The notes under the pieces were generated by a model that was given only the letters and a program-made list of their open reading frames with translations, had not been told where the DNA came from and did no database searches. The translations under genes were made by a program, and so were the position numbers. A DNA stretch of 64,000 bases from positions 2,604,001 to 2,668,000 of the forward strand of contig OZ244725.1 of NCBI GenBank assembly GCA_965219305.1, given 5' to 3'. Of this stretch, positions 18,242 to 26,146 are shown piece after piece (the first letter of the stretch is position 1; every line of letters begins with the position of its first letter). The DNA is from DATHTS01 sp965219305. GTDB lineage: Bacteria > Acidobacteriota > Blastocatellia > Pyrinomonadales > Pyrinomonadaceae.

Positions 18242-18346
18242 TATTTCTCCAAATTATTTAATTTTATTTTTTATTACTAACCGTTCGGTAGAATTTTAGC
18301 AGAAATTAGCTGTAAAATATAAACTGTTAGTAAAAGAAAGAAATTA

Positions 18347-18507
18347 TTGCCCGCGAAACACGCGAAAGGACGCGAAAAAAAATGAAAGTATAAATAAAAA
18401 CAGATGTTTTATAATTTTTGACAATCCTTTTTTATCCGTGTCTATCTGTGAAAATCCGTGGCTAAATTTTCTTCTTTTCGCGCCTTTTAGCGTATTTCGC
18501 GGGCAAT
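18347..18507. repeat. intergenic inverted repeat with inner unit
   Basis: TTGCCCGCGAAACACGCGAAAGG at the left and CCTTTTAGCGTATTTCGCGGGCAA at the right form the outer arms; the middle holds ATCCGTGTCTATCTGTGAAAATCCGTGG-like short repeats. It fills the divergent space before the thioesterase gene. Confidence 0.7.
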
Positions 18508-18518
18508 AAAAAAAATCT

Positions 18519-18914
18519 ATGAAACCATTTGTCGAATTCAACCGCCGTATGCGCTGGGCGGACGTTGACGCGGCGGGAATTATGCACTTTCCGCGCATTT
18601 TCGAGATCGTCGAAGAAGCCGAGATCGAACTTCTGCGAAAGATCGGGTTTTCGATGTTTGAAAAGCTGCAGCATCTAGGTTTTCCGCGTGTTAGAATCGA
18701 GTGTGATTTTAAGAAAATGATCAAACTCGACGCGGAATTTCGTCTGCATCTGACAGTCGGAAAAGTCGGTCGAAGCTCGATTCAATATGATTTTGAAGCG
18801 TTCAACGACCAAAATGAATTAGCCTTAAAAGGCGCGATGACGGTCGTAACATTAAAGGACGGAAAATTGACAAAAATCCCGAACGACCTGCGCGACGCGC
18901 TCGAAGGGAAATAA
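18519..18914 (+). CDS. acyl-CoA thioesterase (4-hydroxybenzoyl-CoA thioesterase/hot-dog family)
   Basis: 131 aa. RRMRWADVDAAGIMHFPRIFEIVEEAE carries the family's catalytic Asp and the following aromatic/basic pattern, and VGRSSIQYDFEAF is the typical second strand pair. Expected to hydrolyse short- or aromatic acyl-CoA in the cytosol. ATG 18519 follows an A-rich stretch right after a repeat. Confidence 0.85.
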   Translation: MKPFVEFNRRMRWADVDAAGIMHFPRIFEIVEEAEIELLRKIGFSMFEKLQHLGFPRVRIECDFKKMIKLDAEFRLHLTVGKVGRSSIQYDFEAFNDQNELALKGAMTVVTLKDGKLTKIPNDLRDALEGK

Positions 18915-18924
18915 TTTGGCAAGG

Positions 18925-19085
18925 TACGGAGCGGACTGGAGCGCAATCCGTCCCGGTTGCATTGAGCGCGATAGCGCGAAAAAATGTTTATGATTTTGCA
19001 ACATTTGAGAAAGTAGAGACTTTTTCGCGCCGAAGCGACGCTCAATGCAAGCGGGGACGCTTGCGCTCCAGTCCGCTCCGCGTAT
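18925..19085. repeat. 161-bp imperfect palindromic element
   Basis: Left arm TACGGAGCGGACTGGAGCG... and right arm ...CGCTCCAGTCCGCTCCGCGTA are reverse complements and continue inward through TTGCATTGAGCG/CGCTCAATGCAA and CGCGAAAAA/TTTTTCGCG. GC-rich compared with flanks. It resembles a non-autonomous palindromic element rather than a simple terminator. Confidence 0.75.
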
Positions 19086-19114
19086 TATCAATATCTTTTT
19101 GAAAAATAAAAATT

Positions 19115-21187
19115 ATGTCTGAATTTCATTACCGAACCTGCAATTTATGCGAAGCCGTCTGCGGCATCGAGATCGAACATGTTGACGGCGAAATTTTGTC
19201 CATCAAAGGCGACAAAAACGATCCGTTTTCGCGCGGTCATATTTGCCCGAAAGCACTCGCGCTGAAAGATGTTTATCTCGATGAAAATCGTTTAAAATCG
19301 CCGGTAAAAAGATTCGGCGATGAATGGCGCGAAATTTCTTGGGAAGCGGCGTTTGATGAAATTGCCGAGAAAATAAAGGAAATTCAGACGAGATACGGCA
19401 GAGATTCAGTCGCGGTTTTTCAGGGAAATCCGTCGGTTCATAATTTCGGCACGCTTTTAAATAGCGGCAGTTTACTTAAAGTGTTAAAGACGAAAAACAA
19501 TTTTTCGGCGACTTCGGTTGACCAGATGCCGCATCATTTCGCGGCGTGGACGATGCTCGGAAATCCGCTTTTTATTCCGATTCCCGACCTTGACCGCACG
19601 AAATATTTTTTAATTATAGGCGCAAACCCGCTCGCGTCAAACGGAAGTTTGATGACCGCGCCGGACGTAATCAACCGTCTCGAATCAATCAAAAAACGCG
19701 GCGGAAAGATCGTTTTGATTGATCCGCGAAAAACCGAAACCGCACGAGTTGCGGACGAACATCATTTTATCAAACCTGTCTCAGACGTTTATTTTCTGCT
19801 CGCGTTCATCAATGTGCTTTTCGCCGAAAATCTCGTAAATTTAGACAGATTAAATGATTTCACCGACGGCGTTGAGATTTTGCAAACAGTTTCAAAAGAT
19901 TACGCGCCGGAAAATGTTGAAAGTCTGACGGGAATTTCCGCCGATGAAATTCGCCGCATCGCCAAAGAATTCGCCGCGTCCGAAACTGCGGTTTGTTACG
20001 GCAGAATGGGCGTTTCGGTGCAGAAATTCGGCAGTCTTTGTCATTGGCTGATAAATTCGATCAACATTTTGACCGGAAATTTCGACCGCGCGGGCGGCGC
20101 GATGTTCACCGCTCCGGCGTTCGATGCCGTCGCCGCTTCAAAAGGCGGGAATATCTTCAACCGGTGGCAAAGCCGCGTGCGAAATCTGCCCGAATTTATG
20201 GGCGAACTGCCCGTCGCAACGCTTTCCGAAGAAATCGAAACGAGCGGCGAAGGTCAGATCAAAGCACTTTTCACGAGTTGCGGAAATCCCGTCTTGTCCA
20301 CGCCGAACGGCGCACGGCTCGATAACGCGCTCAAAAAACTCGATTTTATGGTTTCGATTGACATTTACATCAATGAAACCACGCGCAACGCAGACATTAT
20401 TCTGCCGCCCGCGACCGGAATCGAAACTTCGCATTACGACGTGATTTTCAACATTTTCGCCGTCCGCAACACGGCAAAATATTCCGAACCGCTGTTTGAA
20501 AAGAGCGAAAACGCGAAATACGATTGGGAGATTTTCCAACAGCTCGCGCATTATTTGGGCGGCGCAGAAGAACCTTTAAAACTCACGCCGCCGGAAGAAA
20601 AATTGAATCTTGGGCTTCAGTTCGGCAAATACAATCTGTCGGTCGAAGAATTAAAAAAAAACCCGCACGGCATTGATCTCGGCGCGTTAAAACCTTGTCT
20701 GCCCGAACGCCTTTTCAACGAAAGCAAACGCCTAAATCTCGCGCCCGCGCCGCTCGTCAAAGATTTGGAAAGATTAAATAATGAACTCGAAAAAAACGAT
20801 TTCCCGTTCGCGCTGATCGGCAGAAGACATCTGCGCGACAACAATTCGTGGCTGCACAATTCCGAAATTCTCGTCAAAGGCAAAAACCGCTGCACGCTTT
20901 TGATGAACGCCGAAGACGCGGAAAATCTTCACTTAAAAAACGACCAAACCGTAAAAGTCCGGTCGCGCGTCGGCGAAATCGAAATCCCGCTCGAAATCAC
21001 CGAAAAAATAATGCGCGGCGTAGTCTCGATCCCGCACGGCTACGGGCATGACAAAGACGGCGTAAAACTCGACATTGCCGAACAACACGCCGGAGTTTCG
21101 CTCAATGATCTAACCGACGAAATGCAAATTGACGAACTAACCGGAAACGCGGCGTTCAGCAATGTGCGCGTTAATATCAGCGCGTGA
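19115..21187 (+). CDS. molybdopterin-dependent oxidoreductase (DMSO reductase superfamily)
   Basis: 690 aa. N-terminal [4Fe-4S] site Cys9, Cys12, Cys16, Cys44 with K46 after it, as in formate dehydrogenase-like enzymes. Pterin-binding segments include FLIIGANPLASNGSLM, GGKIVLIDPRKTETA and, at the C-terminus, IGRRHLRDNNSWLHN...VSIPHGYGHD. No twin-Arg signal, so probably cytosolic. Partner subunits are absent here; substrate unknown. The final 22 codons recur at 21931-21996 beyond a toxin-antitoxin pair. Confidence 0.9.
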   Translation: MSEFHYRTCNLCEAVCGIEIEHVDGEILSIKGDKNDPFSRGHICPKALALKDVYLDENRLKSPVKRFGDEWREISWEAAFDEIAEKIKEIQTRYGRDSVAVFQGNPSVHNFGTLLNSGSLLKVLKTKNNFSATSVDQMPHHFAAWTMLGNPLFIPIPDLDRTKYFLIIGANPLASNGSLMTAPDVINRLESIKKRGGKIVLIDPRKTETARVADEHHFIKPVSDVYFLLAFINVLFAENLVNLDRLNDFTDGVEILQTVSKDYAPENVESLTGISADEIRRIAKEFAASETAVCYGRMGVSVQKFGSLCHWLINSINILTGNFDRAGGAMFTAPAFDAVAASKGGNIFNRWQSRVRNLPEFMGELPVATLSEEIETSGEGQIKALFTSCGNPVLSTPNGARLDNALKKLDFMVSIDIYINETTRNADIILPPATGIETSHYDVIFNIFAVRNTAKYSEPLFEKSENAKYDWEIFQQLAHYLGGAEEPLKLTPPEEKLNLGLQFGKYNLSVEELKKNPHGIDLGALKPCLPERLFNESKRLNLAPAPLVKDLERLNNELEKNDFPFALIGRRHLRDNNSWLHNSEILVKGKNRCTLLMNAEDAENLHLKNDQTVKVRSRVGEIEIPLEITEKIMRGVVSIPHGYGHDKDGVKLDIAEQHAGVSLNDLTDEMQIDELTGNAAFSNVRVNISA

Positions 21188-21280
21188 AATCGCCACGATC
21201 AGCGTTTTGAATTCGGGGAAAATGTTTGTATAAATCATAAATATATTGCGAAAGAACGGTTTTTGAGTTACTTTAAAAAT

Positions 21281-21520
21281 ATGAATTCACTTGAATTTAC
21301 AACTAAAATCGAACACGGCGTAATTCATTTGCCCAAAGAATTTGAGGATTACGAAGATGCGAGCGTTCACGTTACCGTAACACTCGAAACGCCTGAAGAT
21401 ACAAAAGCGAAAAAAGAAAGATTATTTGCGGCATTCAAAAAAGCACAGGAAGCAGGACTTTTCGCCGAGATCGAAAATCCCGTGGAATGGCAGAGAGAAT
21501 TGAGAAATGAGTGGGACTAA
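21281..21520 (+). CDS. antitoxin of a PIN-type toxin-antitoxin pair
   Basis: 79 aa starting at ATG 21281 (MNSLEFTTKIEHGVIHLP), an AbrB/Phd-like beta start followed by a charged helical C-terminus (AKKERLFAAFKKAQEAG, VEWQRELRNEWD) suited to wrapping a toxin. It overlaps the PIN gene by 14 nt, the usual tight antitoxin-toxin arrangement. The in-frame TTG at 21263 is not favoured. Confidence 0.75.
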   Translation: MNSLEFTTKIEHGVIHLPKEFEDYEDASVHVTVTLETPEDTKAKKERLFAAFKKAQEAGLFAEIENPVEWQRELRNEWD

Positions 21521-21902
21521 AGCCATTTTGGACAGCAATGCGATTATCTTTGGCTCAAAAGGAAAAATTGATGTCGAAGAGTTATTGTCGAGATACGATA
21601 AATTTTTCGCTTCGATAATTACTTACGCCGAATGTTACGCGTTCGACTTTCAAAATCCGCTCGGAAAAGACATTACCGACGAAATTTTCGCCAACCTCGA
21701 AATCATTGAACTCAACAAAGCAATTGCCGACCAAGCGATCATCTACCGCAAAAACAAAATCAAAAAGATAAAACTTCCCGACGCGATAATCCTCGCTTCC
21801 GCCAAATACGTCAACGCCGAATTATTAACCGCCGATTGGGACAATTTTCAAAATATAGATTCCGCCGTCGTTGTAAAAGACCTTGACGATTTGAAAATCT
21901 GA
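21507..21902 (+). CDS. PIN-domain ribonuclease toxin (VapC-like)
   Basis: 131 aa. The acidic residues of PIN nucleases are in place: D in ILDSNAIIF near the N-terminus, E in ITYAECYAF, D in KLPDAIILASA and D in LLTADWDNF. Predicted Mg-dependent endoribonuclease held in check by the upstream protein. It sits between two copies of the molybdoenzyme 3' end, so the pair looks inserted. Confidence 0.85.
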   Translation: MSGTKAILDSNAIIFGSKGKIDVEELLSRYDKFFASIITYAECYAFDFQNPLGKDITDEIFANLEIIELNKAIADQAIIYRKNKIKKIKLPDAIILASAKYVNAELLTADWDNFQNIDSAVVVKDLDDLKI

Positions 21903-21930
21903 ATTTCTAAAATTTTCTATGGAAAATGAT

Positions 21931-21996
21931 ATGCAAATTGACGAACTAACTGGAAACGTGGCGTTCAGCAATGTGCGAGTTAATATTTCGGTGTAA
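21931..21996 (+). pseudogene. duplicate of the last 22 codons of the molybdoenzyme gene
   Basis: Compared with 21122-21187 this stretch matches at 57 of 66 positions and reads MQIDELTGNVAFSNVRVNISV then stop, versus ...GNAAF...NISA. Most differences are at third positions. A short frame from ATG 21919 adds MEND. It appears to be a 3'-end fragment left or brought by insertion of the toxin-antitoxin segment rather than a real gene. Confidence 0.85.
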
Positions 21997-22068
21997 TTCA
22001 AATATATTCTTGGTTTAAAAAGACATTTTAATTTGGGTAAGACGTTTATTTAAATCAAAGAAATTATG

Positions 22069-22082
22069 CTATCATTCGATAG
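22069..22082. promoter_or_regulatory. palindrome at the start of the ImmA-like operon
   Basis: CTATCATTCGATAG is an inverted repeat ending 5 nt before ATG 22088. No Shine-Dalgarno fits between, so it may overlap the -10 of a leaderless transcript and serve as operator for the gene's own HTH domain. Confidence 0.4.
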
Positions 22083-22087
22083 TTTTT

Positions 22088-23191
22088 ATGAGTCGTTTCA
22101 ACGTAAATATAAATCCGCAAATGTTAAAATGGGCGCGTGAAGAAGCCGGTTTTGATGTGTCTGAAATTGCGGGGAAAATTAACGTGTCCGTTGAGAATTA
22201 TAAAATTTGGGAGAAAGAAGGAGAAAACATTCCATTTGGTAAACTCAAAACATTATCCCGACAATACAAAAGACAAATAGCAGTTTTCTTTTTGCCCCAA
22301 GTTCCTGAGAAACTTTCCAAACCAATAGATTTTCGTAATCTGAAACCTTCACAAAGTAAATTAAGCAGGGATGTTTTGATGGTAATGCGTGATGTTACTT
22401 ACTTTCGCCAAACTGCTGTGGAACTACAAGGAGAAAACTATTGGAAGATTCAGTATGAATGGTTAAAAGAGATTGAAAACTTCAAACAAGATAATGAAAA
22501 TTTAGCTATTTGGCTTAGAGAAAAATTAAACATTAGTGTTGAAGATCAATTCTCTTGGAAATACGATAGTCAGGCATATAAAACTTGGAGACAGTCAGTA
22601 GAAGACAATTTGGGAATATTGGTTTTTCAATTTCCAATGCCATTAGATGAAATTCAGGGATTTTGTTATACGGACAATTTACCATTCGCAATTGTCGTGA
22701 ATTCAAGACACTCGTATAGAAGTCGGCTATTTACAATTTTTCACGAGTTAGGACATATTGTTCGGCACCATAGTGGAATGTGTATTATTGATGAAGTAAA
22801 TGAAAATCAACGAGAAGAATTTAGTTGCAATTCACTAGCAGGAAATTTTTTAGTTCCCGAAAATTATTTAGTTGCAACAGTAAACTTAGCTGAAATAGAA
22901 ACTTATGCTAATCAGTTCAGAGTTAGCCGAGAAGTTTATTTGAGACAGCTAAAAGAACAAAACAAAATACATCCGACAAAGTTTTTTTCATTGTTAAACG
23001 AAATAAAATCAACATACAAACCTAGTAAAAAATCATCTGGTTTTGCATTACCTGAAGTTAAAAGTCGCGCAACACGAGGTGAAACATTTTTTAATTTGAT
23101 TTTAGACTCACTAAATCAGAATCGAATTTCTTACACTCAAGCATCTTCTTTACTTGATTTAAGAATCACCAAAGTATTGAATGAAGCATAA
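22088..23191 (+). CDS. XRE-HTH/ImmA-IrrE-type metallopeptidase antitoxin
   Basis: 367 aa. Residues about 8-65 form a helix-turn-helix (MLKWAREEAGFDVSEIAGKI...NYKIWEKEG), and the C-terminal half is an ImmA/IrrE zinc peptidase with HELGH at 219-223 and the downstream EFSCNSLAGNFLVPE. Proteins of this form pair with DUF4411 toxins; here that gene overlaps by 11 nt. Base composition is clearly more AT-rich than the surrounding genes, suggesting separate acquisition. Confidence 0.88.
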   Translation: MSRFNVNINPQMLKWAREEAGFDVSEIAGKINVSVENYKIWEKEGENIPFGKLKTLSRQYKRQIAVFFLPQVPEKLSKPIDFRNLKPSQSKLSRDVLMVMRDVTYFRQTAVELQGENYWKIQYEWLKEIENFKQDNENLAIWLREKLNISVEDQFSWKYDSQAYKTWRQSVEDNLGILVFQFPMPLDEIQGFCYTDNLPFAIVVNSRHSYRSRLFTIFHELGHIVRHHSGMCIIDEVNENQREEFSCNSLAGNFLVPENYLVATVNLAEIETYANQFRVSREVYLRQLKEQNKIHPTKFFSLLNEIKSTYKPSKKSSGFALPEVKSRATRGETFFNLILDSLNQNRISYTQASSLLDLRITKVLNEA

Positions 23192-23714
23192 ATCTAATGA
23201 AAATATTTATTGTGTAGATACGAGTGCATTAATTACGATGCAACGATACTACCCATTAAGAATGCTTCCAGATTTATGGAAGCAAATAGAAGACCTTTTA
23301 ATACAACAAAGAATTACTTCACATGAATTTGTTTATGATGAAATTGTTCCCGCAGATAAAAAATCTATAAAGGATGATCTAGCAGTTTTAATTTCAACAT
23401 ATAAAGTCAATTTCAGATCAATTTCAAAGCGACAAGCTCAAATAGTTCCACAAATTATTTCTCTTTTTCCACATCTTATAGATCCAAGAAACAAGAAAAA
23501 TCAAGCCGATCCTTGGATAATTGCAATGGTTGTAGAAATGATGGAAGAAGTTAATTTGTTTTCTCAAGATTCTGATTTTGTCATTGTAAGCACCGAAAGT
23601 GAAAAAAGCTCAAATAAAATTCCGGCTGTTTGTAAACAGTATAATGTTAGGCATATGAATTTATTTGAGTTTTTTGAAGATAATAATTGGCAGTTTACAT
23701 TATCAAAAAAATAA
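23181..23714 (+). CDS. DUF4411 PIN-like toxin
   Basis: 177 aa. YCVDTSALITMQRYYPLRMLPDLW and KNQADPWIIAMV with LFSQDSDF supply the conserved Asp residues of this PIN-like family. It overlaps the upstream ImmA-like gene, making a two-gene toxin-antitoxin unit. AT-rich like its partner. Predicted RNase; target unknown. Confidence 0.82.
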   Translation: MKHKSNENIYCVDTSALITMQRYYPLRMLPDLWKQIEDLLIQQRITSHEFVYDEIVPADKKSIKDDLAVLISTYKVNFRSISKRQAQIVPQIISLFPHLIDPRNKKNQADPWIIAMVVEMMEEVNLFSQDSDFVIVSTESEKSSNKIPAVCKQYNVRHMNLFEFFEDNNWQFTLSKK

Positions 23715-23794
23715 TCACCTTCTTACCTGATAAAATAAAATAAGATTTTAATTAAAACGAAGATGTATCCAACAAAATAAGAAGTGAAATTTAA

Positions 23795-23818
23795 CTTGAT
23801 TGTAGTGAAGCAATCAAG
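23795..23818. terminator. hairpin after the DUF4411 gene
   Basis: CTTGATTG and CAATCAAG pair perfectly around an 8-nt loop, 80 nt after the stop codon. No long T-run follows, so it may be a terminator or a regulatory palindrome. Confidence 0.4.
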
Positions 23819-23888
23819 AAATTATTTATTGAAATTTGAAAGATTTTGACGGCGAAATCATAAAATTTTTCTACTTTCAAGAAATTGC

Positions 23889-23917
23889 TTGACAGCAAAA
23901 TCAAAAAATCGTATTTT
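23889..23917 (+). promoter_or_regulatory. sigma-70 promoter of the 121-aa gene
   Basis: TTGACA (23889-23894), 17-nt spacer, TATTTT (23912-23917). The predicted RNA would start near 23924 and carry AGGAGGA at 23954-23960, 10 nt before the ATG. Confidence 0.65.
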
Positions 23918-23970
23918 AAAATTCTCAAAATTATTTTTGATAAATTATCAGTTAGGAGGATTTTTTTATT

Positions 23971-24336
23971 ATGTCAATGTCTAATGCCAAGGTGTTTGGT
24001 TTGACGGATCAGGTTATTCAGTTGATGAGGGATAATAAAGAGGCTTTGTTGGCAGAAGGGTTGGATATTACCAACAAGATAACGGAACTCGGTGAACTGC
24101 GTGATACGGGAGTTGCGGAGGCTCAGAAGCAGGATGATATGGAAGTTGCCGCCAAAGGGCAGACGAAGGTGTCGAATGCGGCGACGGATAATTGTTATAA
24201 AAAAACTTCGTCGGCTCTTGATTCGGTTATTTCGGCTCTCGGCAAAACTACCGATGCCGGAAAACAAGCGGGGAAAATTCGCAGTTCGCTGATTAGACAG
24301 AAAAAGAAAAACACTTCCGGCGATGGTAATAAATAG
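23971..24336 (+). CDS. 121-aa helical protein of unknown function linked to a 21-nt repeat array
   Basis: Strong AGGAGGA ribosome binding site. The protein is predicted all-helical: VFGLTDQVIQLMRDNKEALLAEGLDIT, a charged middle (TGVAEAQKQDDMEVAAKGQTKV) and SSALDSVISALGKTTDAGKQ, ending in a basic segment IRSSLIRQKKKN. No signal peptide or catalytic motif. I do not recognise a named family. It has its own promoter, and its stop codon is followed by an array of palindromic repeats and then a strong terminator, so gene and array form one transcription unit. The basic tail could bind nucleic acid, possibly the array. Confidence 0.75.
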   Translation: MSMSNAKVFGLTDQVIQLMRDNKEALLAEGLDITNKITELGELRDTGVAEAQKQDDMEVAAKGQTKVSNAATDNCYKKTSSALDSVISALGKTTDAGKQAGKIRSSLIRQKKKNTSGDGNK

Positions 24337-24376
24337 GTTTTAATACTTCCGGTAAGCTTTAAAAGGTTTCGGGAAC

Positions 24377-24565
24377 GTGTTCCGAACGGTCGGGCAACTG
24401 TTCCGAATGATGCGGAATATGTTCCGAAGGTTCGGGAATGTGTTCCGGGAAGTAAATAAAATGTGCCGAGAGTTCGGGAACGTGTTCCGAAGGTTCGGGA
24501 ACACTTGCCGGACAATTAAGAACGTATTCCGAAAAGTCGGGAACATATTCCGAAAAACAAAGTGT
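24377..24565 (+). repeat. array of nine 21-nt palindromic tandem repeats
   Basis: Nine contiguous 21-nt units with partial units at both ends, consensus about RTGTTCCGAARGTTCGGGAAY. Each good unit is itself a dyad (GTTCC...GGAAC with CGAA/TTCG inside), so RNA of the array could fold as a row of small hairpins. Because 21 is a multiple of 3, several frames stay open and read as 7-residue repeats (such as VFRRFGN), but no start signal supports translation. Units differ by substitutions, without frame-breaking indels. Confidence 0.85.
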
Positions 24566-24601
24566 GTGTTCGGAACATATGACGATAGATAGGGGAAAAG
24601 A

Positions 24602-24639
24602 AAAATACTTGCGATCATTAAGACCGCAAGTATTTTTTT
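24602..24639. terminator. rho-independent terminator after the repeat array
   Basis: AATACTTGCG and CGCAAGTATT pair around a short loop and are followed by seven T. The A-rich left side makes it potentially bidirectional. It closes the 121-aa gene plus array unit. Confidence 0.85.
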
Positions 24640-24670
24640 GTGTTTATAATACGGATATAACCGGTAATTA

Positions 24671-24826
24671 TACCAAAACCAATTAAATAAGTTAGTTAAG
24701 CAAGTCAGAACCGCCTACGATAGCGGGCGGTTAAAGTGCAGAATCTATTGTCACAAAATTTGAAGTTAAACCATCCGCTACCGTAGGCGGTTCTGACTTA
24801 ACACACCAATCTATTTGATTTTGGTA
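24671..24826. mobile_element. MITE-like palindromic element, 156 bp
   Basis: Ends TACCAAAACC and its partner ...TTTTGGTA are terminal inverted repeats; inward the arms continue with AGTCAGAACCGCCTACG and CGTAGGCGGTTCTGACT. No coding potential. Likely a non-autonomous transposable or palindromic repeat; no transposase is in the window. Confidence 0.65.
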
Positions 24827-25039
24827 TTATATGCTGATTCCCGGTACGGACACCGATAAGTTTGCCGCCAACGAAAAAAAACGATTTACGAAATCCGGGA
24901 CAGCTTTGAAATATAGAGCAGTAGCGCGAGCAAAAACTAAACGGCAGGTCTTGCAGGTGAATTAGTTTTGTTTTGATAAAATCTGCTTTGCAAATAGTGC
25001 GGCGAAGCGCAATTATAATAGAGGTTAAAAAAAAATTAT
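24827..25039. other. intergenic region before the DUF4344 gene
   Basis: Contains only a 44-codon frame at 24831-24965 (start MLIPGTDTDKF, basic C-terminus), without a ribosome binding site and touching the MITE-like element; it may be a gene remnant. Otherwise only the leader of the next gene. Confidence 0.3.
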
Positions 25040-25909
25040 ATGAAATTTATAAGCTCGACGAAATCAAAGAGCAAAAACATCGAAGTTATAAAACGGGCAA
25101 TCGTTTCCGTGCTGATTTGTACGGTTTTAATTGTCGTCGCGCCGTATGCGAATTTACGTCCGGCGGCGGCACAAACGACGAAAAAATCGGCGGTAAGCGA
25201 TAGTATTGACAAAGGTGACTTCAAAGTCGGATTTTCTCCGGCAACACTAAAAAAATCCCCTAAAAAAGTGATGGACAAAGAAGTTGCCGAATCACTGCTC
25301 GAAATTACCAAACCGCTCAACGAAACGATCGCTCTGCCGTATGACATCTATCTGAATTTCGACAAATGCGGCGAACCGAACGCTTTTTATAATCCTGAAG
25401 TCAAGGAAATCACGATGTGTTACGAATTTCTCGAAGATTTTCAAGAAGCGTTCAAAGAAGTTTCAAAGAATCAGACTGAAATTGACGATATGTCTGAAGG
25501 GGCGATGGTGGTTTTCTTTTTCCACGAACTCGGACACTGTTTGATTGACGTTTGGGATTTGCCCGCCACCGGACGCGAAGAAGACGCGGTTGACCAACTG
25601 GCGATGTTCGTCCTGCTTGACGGCACGCCCGAAGGCGAAGAAATGGTCTTAAGCGCGGCGCGGTATTTTGCCATCAGCAGCAGCGGGCAGGACAACGAAA
25701 ATCTTTTATTTTCCGATGAACATTCGCTCGACCAACAAAGGTTTTACGATATGCTGTGTTTGACCTACGGCAGTAATCCGGCGAAAAACAAACGTCTGCT
25801 CGGCAAAAACGGACTGCCGCCCGAACGCGCCCAACGATGTCCGGCGGAATATCAAAGAGTTGATCATTCGTGGTCAATACTACTCGCGCCGTATCTAAAA
25901 TCTTCGTAG
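25040..25909 (+). CDS. DUF4344 putative exported metallopeptidase
   Basis: 289 aa. An N-terminal hydrophobic segment (about 20-38, VSVLICTVLIVVAPYA) ends near AAAQ and looks like a signal peptide or anchor. The zinc motif is HELGH at residues 162-166 (VVFFFHELGHCLID), followed by GREEDAVDQLA and later SDEHSLDQQRFYDMLCLTYG, which are typical of DUF4344. Four Cys may form disulfides. Substrate unknown. Confidence 0.85.
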   Translation: MKFISSTKSKSKNIEVIKRAIVSVLICTVLIVVAPYANLRPAAAQTTKKSAVSDSIDKGDFKVGFSPATLKKSPKKVMDKEVAESLLEITKPLNETIALPYDIYLNFDKCGEPNAFYNPEVKEITMCYEFLEDFQEAFKEVSKNQTEIDDMSEGAMVVFFFHELGHCLIDVWDLPATGREEDAVDQLAMFVLLDGTPEGEEMVLSAARYFAISSSGQDNENLLFSDEHSLDQQRFYDMLCLTYGSNPAKNKRLLGKNGLPPERAQRCPAEYQRVDHSWSILLAPYLKSS

Positions 25910-25980
25910 GGACGGCAGTTTATTTCTGCTCGTTGCTTTTCAAGTACCTGATATTTCAAAATGCGCGGCGTAGTTTGAAG

Positions 25981-26035
25981 ACTCTTTGTTGTATGTCGAA
26001 AATCATTTTTCACATACGACGAAGAGTTTTTTTAT
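25981..26035 (+). terminator. rho-independent terminator
   Basis: ACTCTTTGTTGTATGT pairs with ACATACGACGAAGAGT (G-U allowed) around a 15-nt loop and runs into seven T, 70 nt after the DUF4344 stop. Confidence 0.75.
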
Positions 26036-26146
26036 GTAAAAAACCGTTCAGAACATACAACGAAAACTTTTTTGTAATTGAAGCGAAAAAATTCAAGCCG
26101 ATGTTTTTAACCGGAAGGCATTGCAAATTCGGGTAACGGTCATTAG

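Noticed and set aside
18275..18290. TetR-type operator around ACCGTTCGGT
   Set aside because: Imperfect short palindrome, no TetR gene nearby; too weak to list as a site.
24377..24565. CRISPR array
   Set aside because: Units are contiguous with no spacers and no cas genes are present.
24377..24592. Plus-strand frame with VFRRFGN-type heptads, and two minus-strand heptad frames
   Set aside because: Open frames follow from the 21-nt period; no ribosome binding site. Kept as a repeat, with translation left as a possibility.
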